Source: Pseudomonas delhiensis (GTDB lineage: Bacteria > Pseudomonadota > Gammaproteobacteria > Pseudomonadales > Pseudomonadaceae). From it: a DNA stretch of 64,000 nucleotides. Under the pieces are notes generated by a model that was given only the letters and a program-made list of their open reading frames with translations, was not told the DNA's origin and did not search any database. The position numbers and the translations under genes are program-made. Below are positions 42,801 through 52,854 of the stretch, in pieces. Within the stretch, counting starts at the first letter, position 1. Every line of letters begins with the position of its first letter. Where the stretch lies: contig NZ_FZPC01000015.1 of NCBI RefSeq assembly GCF_900187975.1, forward strand, positions 1-64,000. The letters run 5' to 3'.

Positions 42801-43618
42801 GCCAGGGCAGCGAACGGCAGATCACCAACGTCGCCCAGGGCACCCAGGGCACCGATGCCGTCAACCTCGACCAGTTGCGCAACGCCGTCGACGGCTCGGC
42901 GAGCGCCACCAACCAGAACATCGCCCAGGTGGACAGTCGCCTCGGCGAGGTGGCCGGCACTGTCGGCAAGCTGCAGCAGGGCACCGATGGGATGTTCCAG
43001 GTCGACAACCACTCGAAGCTGGCGAAACCCGCGGCCAGCGGCCGCGACAGCGTGGCCGGCGGCAGTGGTGCGGTGGCCTCCGGCGACAACGCCACCGCCC
43101 TTGGCAGCCGCGCCCGGGCCGAGGCGCGGAATGCCCTGGCCATTGGCGACAATGCCCAGGCCAAGGCCAGCAACTCGGTGGCGCTGGGCGCCAACTCGGT
43201 GGCCGAGCGCAGCGACAGCGTGTCGGTCGGCAGCGCCGGCGCGGCGCGGCAGATCACCAACCTGGCCGCCGGCACCCAGGCCACCGACGCGGTCAACCTG
43301 GGCCAGCTCAACAGTGGCCTGGGCAATGCCAAGGCCTACACCGACGCGGCCTACCGCAGCCTGCGCAAGGACCTGAACCAGCTCGACGACGACCTCAGCG
43401 CCGGCATCGCCGGGGCCATGGCCGCGCTGCCGCAGCCCCACACGCCGGGCGCCAGCATGACATCCGTGGGCATGGGCAGCTTCCGTGGCGAGTCCTCGCT
43501 GGCGGTCGGCGTGTCGCACATCTCCAGGGACGGCAAATGGGTCAGCAAGCTGCAGGGCAGCACCGACAGCGACGGCGACGTCGGTGTCTCGGTCGGTGTG
43601 GGGTACCAGTGGGACTGA
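39857..43618 (+). CDS. Trimeric autotransporter adhesin (YadA/Hia type)
   Basis: This 1253-residue protein begins with an extended signal peptide region (MNRIFRVVWNRARRGWVVAS), the hallmark of large autotransporters. Many YadA-head repeats follow (SxALGxxAxA / NSVALGxxS). Six HIM/neck motifs are visible (for example YITHVKAGEQGTDAVNKTQL and ITNLAAGTQATDAVNLGQL). The C-terminal 70 residues are the YadA anchor (SMTSVGMGSFRGESSLAVGV ... VSVGVGYQWD). It would form homotrimers on the cell surface for adhesion or autoaggregation. ATG 39857 has GGAG upstream; the 25 codons before it are not signal-like. Confidence 0.92.
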   Translation: MNRIFRVVWNRARRGWVVASEWARPRAGKAGRARAVGGSVVIGLAVLSDPAATAALAEEAEEREGLSTPSAAMLVLPGEEVPASRLGAMLAAQPQASGTDSLALGNDAKATALESIAIGKGADASGARSTVVGARSWAQPGAENAVVVGNDSLAGAADTLVLGSKAKATARNSVALGQGAVADRESAVSIGKSGAERYITHVKAGEQGTDAVNKTQLDALATTVTGNKGLFDTLATSVQEVVERGTRYFRSNSQGAAASATGIDALAAGPGASAAARDSVAIGNGAGTAVDEGSRERLGRSVALGYQAGAEREYAIALGARARAQGDSSIALGAQSQARGYDSIALGTSTTTANDWSTALGGYSSTRGVAATAVGYKAGASGKSSVAVGEAASAGADYTTVTGAQAGAAGKRGTALGFQANATGAQSTVVGTLARANAAAEDGVALGFNASVTHKGSMALGANATTKSANSVALGSGSVADRADSVSLGKAGAERQIIHVAAGSAATDAVNKAQLDGVAGEVSTNRGLFDGLATQVGELFERGSKYFRSNSDGAAANALGQHAIAAGAESTAQGVASVAAGYQAMAQGDNATAIGRGAKAGGEASVALGFGANATKLNSTALGSGAKASADAATTLGAYASATHGAATAVGTGSKARGQMSAALGAYAEANAAGSVALGSHSVADRERSVSVGSAGKERYITHVKAGEQGTDAVNLDQLNALAGEVGQLDSGGTRYFRVNSARDGAIATGIDSLAAGPQASAAAQDGIALGRQAQAQGLAGLALGAGAQARGGNSVALGADSVAAGDDEVSVGNAMLKRRLTNVADGVESSDAATMGQLDALSSSIGDMNNSGTRYFQAKAGPSLRAADDAAVASGDNAMAAGTRALAAGASSAAVGNAAQALADNATAVGTGATASGAGASALGENASAGGTASTALGSNARATASNSAAIGNGASASAENAVALGAGSTADRADSVSVGSQGSERQITNVAQGTQGTDAVNLDQLRNAVDGSASATNQNIAQVDSRLGEVAGTVGKLQQGTDGMFQVDNHSKLAKPAASGRDSVAGGSGAVASGDNATALGSRARAEARNALAIGDNAQAKASNSVALGANSVAERSDSVSVGSAGAARQITNLAAGTQATDAVNLGQLNSGLGNAKAYTDAAYRSLRKDLNQLDDDLSAGIAGAMAALPQPHTPGASMTSVGMGSFRGESSLAVGVSHISRDGKWVSKLQGSTDSDGDVGVSVGVGYQWD

Positions 43619-43652
43619 GCCGGGCGAAAAGGCGATGAGCCGACCGGCGCTG

Positions 43653-44537
43653 TCAGCCCCCGGCCATGTCCAGCGCCGCCGCCTGCTCCCGCACCAGCTG
43701 GCGGAACAGCTCCAGCGAGCGCGAGCGCGAGTCGTTGCGCCAGACCAGCCAGGTGTTCAGCCGGGCGAAGTCGCCGGCCATGGGCCAGGCGCTGACCGAG
43801 GCGCTGCCCGGCATGTTCGCCAGCATGCTGCGCGGCATCACCGCCAGGCCGCCGCCTGCGCTCACGCAGGCCAGCATGCTGTGGTAGGACTCCAGTTCGC
43901 GGATGGCGCCGGGCGCGGCGCCGTCGGCGGCGAACCAGCGTTCGAAGTGGTGGCGGTAGGAGCAGTTGTCGCGGAACACGTAGATCATCTCGCCGTGGGC
44001 GTCCTGGCCACGGCGGATCGGCGCGTGGTGCGAGGGGGCGACCACCAGCATCTGTTCGTCGAACACCGGCATGCCTTCCAGCGCCGGGTGTTTGATCGGG
44101 CCGTCGACGAAGGCGGCGATTAGCTTCCCGGCGATCACTCCGTCGATCATCGCCCCGGAAGGCCCGGTGGACAGGTCCAGCTCCACCTTCGGGTACTGCT
44201 GGTGGTAGCGCGCCAGCAGCCTGGGGATGCGCACCGCCGCCGTGCTTTCCAGCGAGCCGAGGGGGAAGCGCCCGCTGGGCTCCTTGCCGGACACCGCCAC
44301 CCGCGCTTCTTCCACCAGGCCGAGGATGCGCGTGGCGTAGGCGAGGAAATCGTGCCCGGCCACGGAGAGCCGCAGGCGGTTCTTCTCGCGGATGAACAGC
44401 TCGGCATCGAGGTCCGCCTCCAGCTGCCTGATCCGCGTGGTGAGGTTGGAGGGCACGCGGTGCATGGCCTGCGCGGCGGCGGCGATGCTCTTGTGGGTGA
44501 CCACCGCGCAGAAGATCTCCAGCTGGACCAGGTCCAT
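43653..44537 (-). CDS. ptrR: LysR-family regulator, PtrR (YneJ)-like
   Basis: This 294-residue LysR protein has the [23 protein letters not shown] and [17 protein letters not shown], then a substrate domain with [31 protein letters not shown] and NCSYRRHF-like [20 protein letters not shown]. These match E. coli PtrR, the regulator divergent from sad. Here too it is divergent from sad, 103 bp away. ATG 44537 has GGAGA 6 nt upstream and gives the same N-terminus as PtrR. It probably activates sad during putrescine or GABA use. Confidence 0.85.
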   Translation of the reverse strand: MDLVQLEIFCAVVTHKSIAAAAQAMHRVPSNLTTRIRQLEADLDAELFIREKNRLRLSVAGHDFLAYATRILGLVEEARVAVSGKEPSGRFPLGSLESTAAVRIPRLLARYHQQYPKVELDLSTGPSGAMIDGVIAGKLIAAFVDGPIKHPALEGMPVFDEQMLVVAPSHHAPIRRGQDAHGEMIYVFRDNCSYRHHFERWFAADGAAPGAIRELESYHSMLACVSAGGGLAVMPRSMLANMPGSASVSAWPMAGDFARLNTWLVWRNDSRSRSLELFRQLVREQAAALDMAGG

Positions 44538-44640
44538 TTCATTCTCCAAACGAGAGTGTAATGCTCTTTATTATTCAGTTTTCATAAGTATCACTCAACG
44601 CGAAACTGGCGCTACCCCAATCCGCCCCCAGGAGCGCGCC

Positions 44641-46029
44641 ATGAGCATCACGCCCCAGACCCACGCGATTTCCCGCAACCCCGCCACCGGCGAGGTGATC
44701 GACAGCTACGCCTTCGAGTCCGCCGAGGCCCTGGAACAGGCCCTGGCCCGCGCGGCCCAGGGCTATGCCGGCTGGCGGCGCACCCCGCTGGCGCAGCGCG
44801 CCACCGCGCTGGTCCGCCTCGGCCAGGCCCTGCGCGCCAACGCCGATGCCTTGGCCGAGCGCATCACCGCCGAGATGGGCAAGCCGATCACCCAGGCGCG
44901 CGGCGAGGTGGAGAAGTGCGCCGGGCTCTGCGACTGGTACGCGGCCAACGGCCCACGGATGCTCGCCCCCGAGCCGACCAGCGTGGAACACGAGCGCGCC
45001 TGGATCGAATACCGCCCGCTGGGCCCGATCCTCGCGGTGATGCCGTGGAACTTCCCCATCTGGCAGGTGCTGCGCGGGGCCGTGCCGGCACTGCTGGCGG
45101 GCAATACCTATGTGCTCAAGCACGCGCCCAACGTCATGGGCTGCGCCTACCTGCTGCTCCAGGCGTTCCGCCAGGCGCAGTTCCCGGCGGGCGTGTTCGA
45201 GGTGATCAACGTCGGCAACGACCTGGTGTCCCAGGCCATCCGCGACGCGCGCATCGCCGCCGTCACCGTGACCGGCAGCGTGCGCGCCGGCTCGGCCATC
45301 GGCGCCCAGGCGGGCGCGGCGCTGAAGAAGTGCGTGCTGGAGCTGGGCGGCTCGGACGCCTTCATCGTGCTGGCCGACGCGGACCTGGACCTGGCGGTGA
45401 AGGCGGCGGTCGCCGGGCGCTTCCAGAATTCCGGCCAGGTCTGCGCCGCGGCCAAGCGCTTCATCGTCGAGGACGGCATCGCCGATGCCTTCACCGAGCG
45501 CTTCGTCGCCGCCGTCCGCGAGTTGGCGATGGGCGACCCGACCCAGGCGCGGACCTACGTCGGCCCCATGGCGCGCTTCGACCTGCGCGACGAACTGCAC
45601 GACCAGGTGCAGCGCACCCTCGCCGAGGGCGCCAGCCTGCTGCTGGGCGGCGACAAGGCGCAGGGCCCGGGCAACTTCTACCAGCCCACCGTGCTGGCCG
45701 AGGTCACCCCGCGGATGACCTCGTTCCGCGAGGAGCTGTTCGGCCCGGTGGCCTCGATCATCCGCGCCAGGGACGCCCGTCACGCCCTGGCGCTGGCCAA
45801 CGACAGCGACTTCGGCCTGACCGCCACGGTGTTCAGCGCCGACCAGGCCCGCGCGCGGCAGATGGCCGACGAGCTGGAGGTGGGCGGCGTGTTCATCAAC
45901 GGCTACAGCGCCAGCGACGCCCGCGTCGGCTTCGGCGGCGTGAAGAAGAGCGGCTTCGGCCGCGAGCTGTCGCACTTCGGGGTGCGCGAGTTCTGCAATG
46001 CGCAGACCGTCTGGGTGGATCGCCGCTGA
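44641..46029 (+). CDS. sad: NAD-dependent succinate semialdehyde dehydrogenase
   Basis: This 462-residue protein is the same length as E. coli Sad (YneI), with long stretches of apparent identity (MSITPQTHAIS, PLGPILAVMPWNFP, KHAPNVMGCA, TVTGSVRAGSAIGAQAGAAL). Catalytic Glu234 and Cys268 (NSGQVCAAAKRF) are present. It oxidises succinate semialdehyde to succinate at the end of putrescine/GABA breakdown. The conserved divergent pairing with a PtrR-like LysR supports the assignment. CAGGAG lies before the ATG. Confidence 0.93.
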   Translation: MSITPQTHAISRNPATGEVIDSYAFESAEALEQALARAAQGYAGWRRTPLAQRATALVRLGQALRANADALAERITAEMGKPITQARGEVEKCAGLCDWYAANGPRMLAPEPTSVEHERAWIEYRPLGPILAVMPWNFPIWQVLRGAVPALLAGNTYVLKHAPNVMGCAYLLLQAFRQAQFPAGVFEVINVGNDLVSQAIRDARIAAVTVTGSVRAGSAIGAQAGAALKKCVLELGGSDAFIVLADADLDLAVKAAVAGRFQNSGQVCAAAKRFIVEDGIADAFTERFVAAVRELAMGDPTQARTYVGPMARFDLRDELHDQVQRTLAEGASLLLGGDKAQGPGNFYQPTVLAEVTPRMTSFREELFGPVASIIRARDARHALALANDSDFGLTATVFSADQARARQMADELEVGGVFINGYSASDARVGFGGVKKSGFGRELSHFGVREFCNAQTVWVDRR

Positions 46030-46048
46030 GCTGAGCTGGGCGGTAGCG

Positions 46049-46070
46049 GCCGGCGCCAGGCGGCGCCGGC
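46049..46070. terminator. Bidirectional stem-loop between sad and the IclR gene
   Basis: GCCGGCGCC and GGCGCCGGC form a perfect 9-bp stem with loop AGGC between two convergent genes. There is no T tract on either side, so it may only slow polymerase or protect mRNA ends. Confidence 0.35.
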
Positions 46071-46085
46071 TCTCCCGCGGGCCGG

Positions 46086-46853
46086 CTAGACGCCCGCCTG
46101 CCGGCTGATGTCCGCCTTGCAGACCGCCAGGGCCTCGCGGAACTCGGCTTCGCGCGCCTGGAAGCGCGCGGTGGGCGCCACCACCGACACCGCGTGCGGC
46201 CCCATGAAGGTGGGGATCAGGATGCTGATGGCGCTGATGCCCGGCGTGTGTTCCTCGTTGTCCCGGGCCATGCCGCTGTCGCGGATGCCGCGCATTTCCG
46301 CGAGCAGCGCCGGCAGGTCGCGGGTGTTGGCGGTCAGCCGGGCCGGGGAGGGGCCCAGCCACTCGGCGATGCCCGCGTCGTCCAGGGTGGACAGCAGCAC
46401 CTTGCCGTCGGCGGTGGAATGCATGGGCAGCGAGTGGCCCATGGGGATCACCACGCGCAGCTCGGTCTCGGCCACCACGCGGTCGATCACGTGGGTCTGG
46501 CGGGCGCGGATGCAGGACAGCGACACGGTTTCCTGCAGGGCGTCGCAGAGCTGCTCCAGGGCGTGCCGGGCCAGCGAGATGATGTCGCTGTGGGCCTGGT
46601 GGATCAGCTGCCCCAGCGCCGGGCCCAGGCGGTAGCCGCTGCCGGGGCGGATGGCCTCCACCAGCGCCTCGGCCTCCAGCGCGCCGATGATGCGCTGCAC
46701 CGTCGAGCGCGGCAGCCCGACGGCCTGGGCGATGGCCGCCAGGCTCAGGCCCTGGGGCTGCGCGCCCAGCGCCCGCATGATGGCGCTGGCCCGGGCGATC
46801 ACCTGGATGCCGCCGCTGCGCGCCTCTTCCGGCATGTCTTTCTCTTCGCTCAT
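46086..46853 (-). CDS. IclR-family repressor, TtgV/TtgT-like
   Basis: This 255-residue regulator has the IclR winged helix (IARASAIMRALGAQPQGLSL, VGLPRSTVQRIIGALEAEAL) and effector domain (VIPMGHSLPMHSTADGKVLL, HTPGISAISILIPTFMGPHA). It is divergent from an RND pump, the arrangement of ttgV-ttgGHI and ttgT-ttgDEF in P. putida, where the IclR protein is a solvent-responsive repressor. ATG 46853 has GAGGAACGAG upstream. Upstream in-frame residues (from 46967) lie in the operator region and are not coding. Confidence 0.86.
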   Translation of the reverse strand: MSEEKDMPEEARSGGIQVIARASAIMRALGAQPQGLSLAAIAQAVGLPRSTVQRIIGALEAEALVEAIRPGSGYRLGPALGQLIHQAHSDIISLARHALEQLCDALQETVSLSCIRARQTHVIDRVVAETELRVVIPMGHSLPMHSTADGKVLLSTLDDAGIAEWLGPSPARLTANTRDLPALLAEMRGIRDSGMARDNEEHTPGISAISILIPTFMGPHAVSVVAPTARFQAREAEFREALAVCKADISRQAGV

Positions 46854-46950
46854 CTCGTTCCTCGAAGCTCTGCATCGCCGCGTGCGCCTTGGCGACCGGC
46901 GGAGTGTACAGGCTTGCCGCGCGCTCGGCAGGCGTCGTGAATTCGGTTGT

Positions 46951-46986
46951 ACCATATTGCGATACAAATAACCGTATTGTGATACA
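46951..46986. promoter_or_regulatory. Tandem operator repeats of the RND pump promoter
   Basis: ACCATATTGCGATACA (46951-46966) and ACCGTATTGTGATACA (46971-46986) match at 14 of 16 positions. They are exactly 20 bp apart, two helical turns, so both face the same side of DNA. They lie between the IclR gene and the pump operon and are likely sites for an IclR tetramer. Confidence 0.65.
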
Positions 46987-47074
46987 CTGCCGCCTCGCCC
47001 GATCCCGGCCTCGTCTCCGGAGGAAGTCCTCCGCGCGGCCGTCCGGGCAGTGGCGGCATGTCCAAGGAGAAACG

Positions 47075-48202
47075 ATGAAAGTCAGAGCTTTGCGGAGCCT
47101 CGGGGCCCTGTTGTCGACGGCGCTGGTGCTGGCGGCCTGTGGCAAGACCGAGCAGAAGATGGCGGAGCCGGCCCCCGAGGTGGGGGTGGTGGAACTCAAG
47201 GCGCAGGACGTCCTGCTCAGCAGCGACCTGCCCGGGCGCACCGCGCCCTACCGCGTCGCCGAAGTGCGCCCGCAGGTCGGCGGGATCATCCAGAAGCGCC
47301 TGTTCAGCGAAGGCAGCGTGGTGAAGAAGGGCCAGCAGCTCTACCAGATCGACCCGGCGCTGTACCAGGCCGCGCTGGACAAGGCCCAGGCCACCCGCGA
47401 CAGCGCGCGCAACCTGGCCGAGCGCTACCAGCGCCTGCTGCAGACGCGCGCCATCAGCCGCCAGCAGTACGACGACGCCCAGGCGGCCTGGAAGCAGGCC
47501 GAGGCCGAGCTGAAGACCGCCCGCATCAACCTGGAGTACACCCGCGTGCTGGCGCCCATCGACGGCCGCATCAGCCGCTCCAACGTCACCGAGGGCGCGC
47601 TGGTGAACGCCGGCCAGGCCCGGGAACTGGCCTCCATCAACCAGCTCGACCCCATCTACGTCGACGTCAACCAGGCCTCCACCGATATGCTGCGGCTGCG
47701 CCGCGAGCTGGATTCCGGGCAGTTGGGCATGGCCGGCCCGGGCCAGGTACAGGTGCGGCTGACCCTGGAGGACGGCTCGCGCTACCCGCTGCCCGGGGTG
47801 CTGAAGTTTTCCGAGGTGACCGTGGAGCCGAGCACCGGCGCGGTGACCCTGCGCGCGGTCTTTCCCAACCCGGACGGCATCCTGCTGCCGGGCATGTTCG
47901 TCCACGGCTCCCTGGCCGAGGGCATGCGCCGCCAGGCGCTGCTGGTGCCGCAGCAGGGTATCGGCCGCGACCTCAAGGGCGAGGCCACCGCCTGGGTGGT
48001 GGGCGAGGGCGACAAGGCCGAGCTGCGCCACGTGCAGGTGTCGCGCACCCTCGGCAACCAGTGGCTGGTGGAGTCGGGCCTGGCCGCCGGCGAGCGCGTG
48101 GTCACCGAGGGCGTGCAGCGCGTGCGCCCCGGCGCCGTGCTCAGGCCGGTGGCGGCGAACAACGTCGCGCCCGTCCAGACCCTCGCCAGCTCCCGCCCGT
48201 AG
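47075..48202 (+). CDS. RND efflux periplasmic adaptor (TtgG/TtgD-like)
   Basis: This 375-residue lipoprotein (STALVLAACGK) belongs to the membrane-fusion family. A lipoyl half-motif YRVAEVRPQVGGIIQKRLFS, an alpha-hairpin (KAQATRDSARNLAERYQRLLQ ... AWKQAEAELKTARINLEYT) and APIDGRISRSNVTEGALV are the MexA/AcrA pattern. It links the inner-membrane RND pump to the outer-membrane channel. AAGGAG lies before the ATG. The IclR repressor and tandem operators upstream suggest induction by solvents or aromatic compounds. Confidence 0.9.
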   Translation: MKVRALRSLGALLSTALVLAACGKTEQKMAEPAPEVGVVELKAQDVLLSSDLPGRTAPYRVAEVRPQVGGIIQKRLFSEGSVVKKGQQLYQIDPALYQAALDKAQATRDSARNLAERYQRLLQTRAISRQQYDDAQAAWKQAEAELKTARINLEYTRVLAPIDGRISRSNVTEGALVNAGQARELASINQLDPIYVDVNQASTDMLRLRRELDSGQLGMAGPGQVQVRLTLEDGSRYPLPGVLKFSEVTVEPSTGAVTLRAVFPNPDGILLPGMFVHGSLAEGMRRQALLVPQQGIGRDLKGEATAWVVGEGDKAELRHVQVSRTLGNQWLVESGLAAGERVVTEGVQRVRPGAVLRPVAANNVAPVQTLASSRP

Positions 48203-48241
48203 AGCTGCCCCGGCCTAGCCGCAATCTTCCGGTAATTCCCA

Positions 48242-51200
48242 ATGGCATCCTTCTTCATCAACCGGCCGATCTTCGCCTGGGTGATCGCGATCGTGATCAT
48301 GCTGGCGGGCGGGCTTTCCATCCTCAAGCTGCCGGTCAACCAGTACCCGAACATCGCCGCGCCGGCGATCATCACCACCGTCACCTATCCCGGCGCCTCG
48401 GCGCAGACGGTGCAGGACACCGTGGTGCAACCCATCGAGCAGCAGCTGAACAACCTCGACGGGCTGCGCTACATCTCCTCGGAGAGCAACGCCGACGGTA
48501 GCACCAGCATCATCGTCACCTTCGACCAGGGCACCGACCCGGACATCGCCCAGGTGCAGGTGCAGAACAAGCTGCAGCTGGCCACCCCGCTGCTGCCCGA
48601 AGAGGTGCAGAAGCAGGGGCTGCGGGTGGCCAAGTACCAGATCAACTTCATGCTCATCGTCGGCCTGTATTCCGAGGACGGCAGCATGGACGACTTCGAC
48701 ATCGGCAACTACATCGCCTCCAACCTCAAGGACCCGATCACCCGCACCCGGGGTGTCGGCGACTTCCTGCTGCTGGGCGCGCAGTACGCCATGCGTATCT
48801 GGATCGACCCGCAGAAGCTGCTCAGCTACCAACTGACCCCGCAGGATGTGATCGATGCCGTGCGCGCGGAAAACGTGCAGGTGTCCTCCGGCGCCCTCGG
48901 CGGCCTGCCGACCCACCAGGGCGTGCAGCTCAACGCCACGGTGCTGGGCATGTCGCGGATGACCACCGCCGCGCAGTTCCGCGAAATCCTCCTGAAGGTC
49001 GAGCCGGACGGCTCGCAGGTGCGCCTGAAGGACGTGGCCGAGGTCGGCCTGGGTTCGGAGAACTTCTCCATCTCCGGCACCTACAACGGCAAGCCGGCGG
49101 CGGCCATCGCCCTGCGCCTGGCCACCGGGGCCAACCTGCTGGACACCGTCAAGCGCGTGCACGAGACCGTGGCAGAGCTCGAGCCCTATTTCCCCAAGGG
49201 CCTGAAGGTGGTCTACCCGTACGACACCTCGCCGGTGGTCGGCGCCTCCATCCACGAGGTGGTCAAGACGCTGTTCGAAGGCATCCTGCTGGTGTTCCTG
49301 GTGATGTACCTGTTCATGCAGAACCTGCGCGCCACGCTGATCCCCACCCTGGCGGTGCCGGTGGTGCTGCTGGGCACCTTCGGCGTGCTGGCGGCCTGCG
49401 GCTTCACCATCAACACCCTGACCATGTTCGGCATGGTCCTGGCCATCGGCCTGCTGGTGGACGACGCCATCGTGGTGGTGGAGAACGTCGAGCGGGTGAT
49501 GGTGGAGGAGGGACTCCCGCCCCGGGAGGCCACGCGCAAGTCCATGGGGCAGATCCAGGGCGCGCTGGTGGGCATCGCCATGGTGCTGTCCGCGGTGTTC
49601 GTGCCCATGGCCTTCTTCGGCGGCGCCACCGGCATCATCTACCGGCAGTTCTCCATCACCATCGTCTCGGCCATGGCCCTGTCGGTGCTGGTGGCGATGA
49701 TCTTCACCCCGGCGCTGTGCGCCACCCTGCTCAAGCCGGCGGGCCCGGGGCACCATGAAAAGAGGGGCTTCTTCGGCTGGTTCAACCGCAGCTTCGACCG
49801 CGGCGCCGAGCGCTACAAGACCGGCGTGGCCGCCATCGTCCGGCGCAAGGGGCTGTTCCTGGGCATCTACGGGCTGATCGTGGTCGCGCTGGCGTGGCTG
49901 TTCCCGCAGATTCCCACCGCCTTCCTGCCCGACGAGGACCAGGGCAACATGGTGGTGCAGGTGCAGATGCCGAGCAACGCCAGCGCCGCCCGCACCCAGG
50001 TGGTACTGGACGAGATCCGCGACTACCTGCTGCAGGACGAGGCCGGGCTGATCGACTCCGCCTACACGGTGAACGGCTTCAACTTCGCCGGCCGCGGGCA
50101 GAACTCCGGGATGCTCTTCGTCGGCCTGAAGCCGTGGGAAGCGCGCAGCGGCCGCGACGACACCAGCATCTTCGCCCTGTCCCAGCGCCTGCAGGCACGG
50201 ATCGCGCAGATCAAGGACGGCACGGCCATCGCCATCGTGCCGCCGGCGATCCTGGAGATGGGCAACGCCACCGGCTTCGACCTGTTCCTCCAGGACCGCG
50301 TCGGCCTGGGCCACGAGAAGCTCATGCAGGCCCGCGACCGCTTCCTCGAACTGGCCGCCGCCGACCCGGTGCTGAAGAACGTGCGGCCCAACGGCATGAA
50401 CGACGAGCCGCAGTACCAGGTGGTCATCGACAAGGAGAAGGCCCGCGCGCTGCAGGTCAGCATCAGCGACATCAACGCCACCATGAGCACCGCCTGGGGC
50501 TCGGCCTACGTCAACGACTTCGTCGACCGCGGGCGGGTGAAGAAGGTCTACGTGCAGGGCGCCATCGACTCGCGCATCTCGCCCGAGGACTTCGCCAGGT
50601 GGTACGTGCGCAACGCCCGCGGCGAGATGGTCAAGTTCTCCGCCTTCGCTTCCGGCTACTGGACCTACGGCTCGCCCAAGCTGGAGCGCTACAACGGCGT
50701 GCCGGCGGTGGAGATCCAGGGCGAGCCGGCCGCCGGCTACAGCTCGGGCGACGCCATGCAGGCGGTGGCGCGCATCGTCGCCCAGCTGCCCGACGGCATC
50801 GGCCTGCAGTTCACCGGCATCTCCTACGAGGAGCGCCTGTCCGGCTCCCAGGCGCCGGCGCTGTACGCCATCTCGGTGCTGATCGTGTTCCTCTGCCTGG
50901 CGGCCCTCTACGAAAGCTGGACGGTACCCCTGGCGGTGATCATGGTGGTGCCGCTGGGCGTCATCGGCGCGGTGCTGGCCACCCTCGGCCGGGGCCTGGC
51001 CAACGACGTGTTCTTCCAGGTCGGCCTGCTCACCACCGTGGGGCTGTCGGCGAAGAACGCCATCCTCATCGTCGAGTTCGCCAAGGCGCTGCACGAGCAG
51101 GGCATGCCGTTGCTGAAGGCGGCGGCGGAAGCAGCGCGCCTGCGCCTGCGGCCGATCGTCATGACTTCGCTGGCCTTCGTCCTGGGCGTGCTGCCGCTGG

Positions 51201-51382
51201 CCATCTCGAACGGGCCGGGCTCCGGCAGCCAGCACTCCATCGGCACCGGGGTGGTGGGCGGCATGCTCACGGCGACCTTCCTCGCGGTGTTCTTCGTGCC
51301 GATGTTCTACGTGCTGATCACCCGCCTGTTCAGCCGCCAGGCCAAGCGCGGCACCGCCCCCGACCAAGGAGAACACGCATGA
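48242..51382 (+). CDS. RND efflux transporter (MexB/TtgH-like)
   Basis: This 1046-residue HAE1-family pump begins [20 protein letters not shown]. It has the proton-relay helix segment [20 protein letters not shown] with two Asp, twelve transmembrane helices and two large periplasmic loops. It would export drugs, solvents or aromatics from the inner membrane and periplasm, driven by proton influx. It is 39 bp after the adaptor gene, and its stop overlaps the start of the outer-membrane channel gene (ATGA). Confidence 0.95.
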   Translation: MASFFINRPIFAWVIAIVIMLAGGLSILKLPVNQYPNIAAPAIITTVTYPGASAQTVQDTVVQPIEQQLNNLDGLRYISSESNADGSTSIIVTFDQGTDPDIAQVQVQNKLQLATPLLPEEVQKQGLRVAKYQINFMLIVGLYSEDGSMDDFDIGNYIASNLKDPITRTRGVGDFLLLGAQYAMRIWIDPQKLLSYQLTPQDVIDAVRAENVQVSSGALGGLPTHQGVQLNATVLGMSRMTTAAQFREILLKVEPDGSQVRLKDVAEVGLGSENFSISGTYNGKPAAAIALRLATGANLLDTVKRVHETVAELEPYFPKGLKVVYPYDTSPVVGASIHEVVKTLFEGILLVFLVMYLFMQNLRATLIPTLAVPVVLLGTFGVLAACGFTINTLTMFGMVLAIGLLVDDAIVVVENVERVMVEEGLPPREATRKSMGQIQGALVGIAMVLSAVFVPMAFFGGATGIIYRQFSITIVSAMALSVLVAMIFTPALCATLLKPAGPGHHEKRGFFGWFNRSFDRGAERYKTGVAAIVRRKGLFLGIYGLIVVALAWLFPQIPTAFLPDEDQGNMVVQVQMPSNASAARTQVVLDEIRDYLLQDEAGLIDSAYTVNGFNFAGRGQNSGMLFVGLKPWEARSGRDDTSIFALSQRLQARIAQIKDGTAIAIVPPAILEMGNATGFDLFLQDRVGLGHEKLMQARDRFLELAAADPVLKNVRPNGMNDEPQYQVVIDKEKARALQVSISDINATMSTAWGSAYVNDFVDRGRVKKVYVQGAIDSRISPEDFARWYVRNARGEMVKFSAFASGYWTYGSPKLERYNGVPAVEIQGEPAAGYSSGDAMQAVARIVAQLPDGIGLQFTGISYEERLSGSQAPALYAISVLIVFLCLAALYESWTVPLAVIMVVPLGVIGAVLATLGRGLANDVFFQVGLLTTVGLSAKNAILIVEFAKALHEQGMPLLKAAAEAARLRLRPIVMTSLAFVLGVLPLAISNGPGSGSQHSIGTGVVGGMLTATFLAVFFVPMFYVLITRLFSRQAKRGTAPDQGEHA

Positions 51383-52776
51383 GACACGACGGACTGCGGG
51401 CGGCGCTGGGCGCCGCCCTGGCCCTGGGCGCGCTGGCCGGCTGTTCGCTGGCGCCGCACTACGAGCGCCCGCCGAGCCCGGTGGCCGAGGACTGGGCCAC
51501 GCCTCAGGCCGGCGAGGCGCAGCGGCCGCTGCCCTGGCGGGAGTTCTTCGCCGACCCGGCGCTGGCGGGCCTGATCGCCGATGCCCTGGAGAACAACCGC
51601 GACCTGCGCGTGGCCGTGCTGAACATCGAGAAGGCGCGGGCGCAGTACCGCATCAGCCGCGCCGACCTGCTGCCCTCGGTGGACGCCGGCGTCTCCGGCA
51701 ACGGCCAGCGCACGCCGGCGGACCTGTCCAGCAGCGGCCGCACGGCGACCACCCATCGCTACGACGCCGGGGTGGGCTTCGCCTCCTACGAGGTGGACTT
51801 CTTCGGCCGCGTGCGCAGCCTCAACGAGCAGGCGCTGGAGGCCTACCTGCAGACGGTGGAGGCGCAGCGCGCCGCGCGCATCGCCCTGGTCGCCGAGGTG
51901 GCCACGGCCTGGTACCAGCTGCAGGCGGACCTGCAGGCCCTGGCCATCGCCCGGCAGACCCTGGAAAGCCAGCGGCAGAGCTACGCCACCATCCGCAGCA
52001 GCTACGAGGCGGAAGTCGCCACCGAGCTGGACCTGAGCCAGGCGGAAAGCACGGTGCGGGCCGCCGAGGCCAGCCAGGCGCAGTACCGGCGCCTGGTGGA
52101 GCAGGACGGCAACGCGCTGGTGCTGCTGGTGGGCAAGCCGCTGGAGCCGCAACGGCTGCGCCAGGCGGCCCCGCAGGCGCTGGCGCTGGACGCGCCGCTG
52201 CCGGCGGGCTTGCCCTCGGCGGCGCTGACGCGGCGCCCGGACATCCTCGCCGCCGAGCACGCGCTCAAGGCCGCCAACGCCAACATAGGCGCAGCGCGCG
52301 CGGCCTTCTTCCCGCGCATCGGCCTGACCGCCTCGGCCGGCTCGGCCAGCGCCGAGCTGGGCCAGCTGTTCGCCGGCGGGCAGGGGGCCTGGAGCTTCGT
52401 GCCGTCGATCAGCCTGCCGATCTTCGACTGGGGCCGCAACCAGGCCAACCTCGACGTGGCCAGGGTGCAGACCTCCATCGAGGTGGCCAACTACCAGAAG
52501 GCCATCCAGGTGGCCTTCCGCGAGGTGGCCGATGGCCTGGCCGCACGCGGCACCCTGCAGGAGCAGGTGCGCGCCCAGGCGCTGCTGGTGAAGGCCAACG
52601 CCCATTCCTACGACCTGGCCCGGGCCCGCTACGAACAGGGCGTGGACACCTACCTCAACGCCCTGGACGCCCAGCGCGCCCTGTTCGCCGCGCAGCAGGA
52701 GCTGGTGGCCACCGAACTGGCCCGCGAGCAGAACCGGGTCGCGCTGTACAAGGCCCTGGGCGGGGGTGACAGGTGA
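51379..52776 (+). CDS. Outer-membrane efflux channel (OprM/TtgI-like)
   Basis: This 465-residue lipoprotein ([16 protein letters not shown]) is of the TolC/NodT family, with two OEP repeats and long coiled-coil helices ([20 protein letters not shown] ... [20 protein letters not shown]). The typical [20 protein letters not shown] and [11 protein letters not shown] are present. It completes the tripartite pump. The overlapping start with the RND gene supports one operon. Confidence 0.93.
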   Translation: MRHDGLRAALGAALALGALAGCSLAPHYERPPSPVAEDWATPQAGEAQRPLPWREFFADPALAGLIADALENNRDLRVAVLNIEKARAQYRISRADLLPSVDAGVSGNGQRTPADLSSSGRTATTHRYDAGVGFASYEVDFFGRVRSLNEQALEAYLQTVEAQRAARIALVAEVATAWYQLQADLQALAIARQTLESQRQSYATIRSSYEAEVATELDLSQAESTVRAAEASQAQYRRLVEQDGNALVLLVGKPLEPQRLRQAAPQALALDAPLPAGLPSAALTRRPDILAAEHALKAANANIGAARAAFFPRIGLTASAGSASAELGQLFAGGQGAWSFVPSISLPIFDWGRNQANLDVARVQTSIEVANYQKAIQVAFREVADGLAARGTLQEQVRAQALLVKANAHSYDLARARYEQGVDTYLNALDAQRALFAAQQELVATELAREQNRVALYKALGGGDR

Positions 52777-52854
52777 CGGGCGCGGCCCGCGGCGGGGCAG
52801 GGCGCCTCATCCCCGGCCCGCCCGGGCCGAAGGCCGCCGGATAGGAGACGGGCC

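Noticed and set aside
40160..43519. Open frame of 1119 codons antisense to the trimeric adhesin
   Set aside because: It mirrors the repeated codons of the adhesin heads. It carries no recognisable domain.
48215..51376. Open frame of 1053 codons antisense to the RND pump
   Set aside because: His/Gln/Asp-rich shadow of a clear MexB-like gene.
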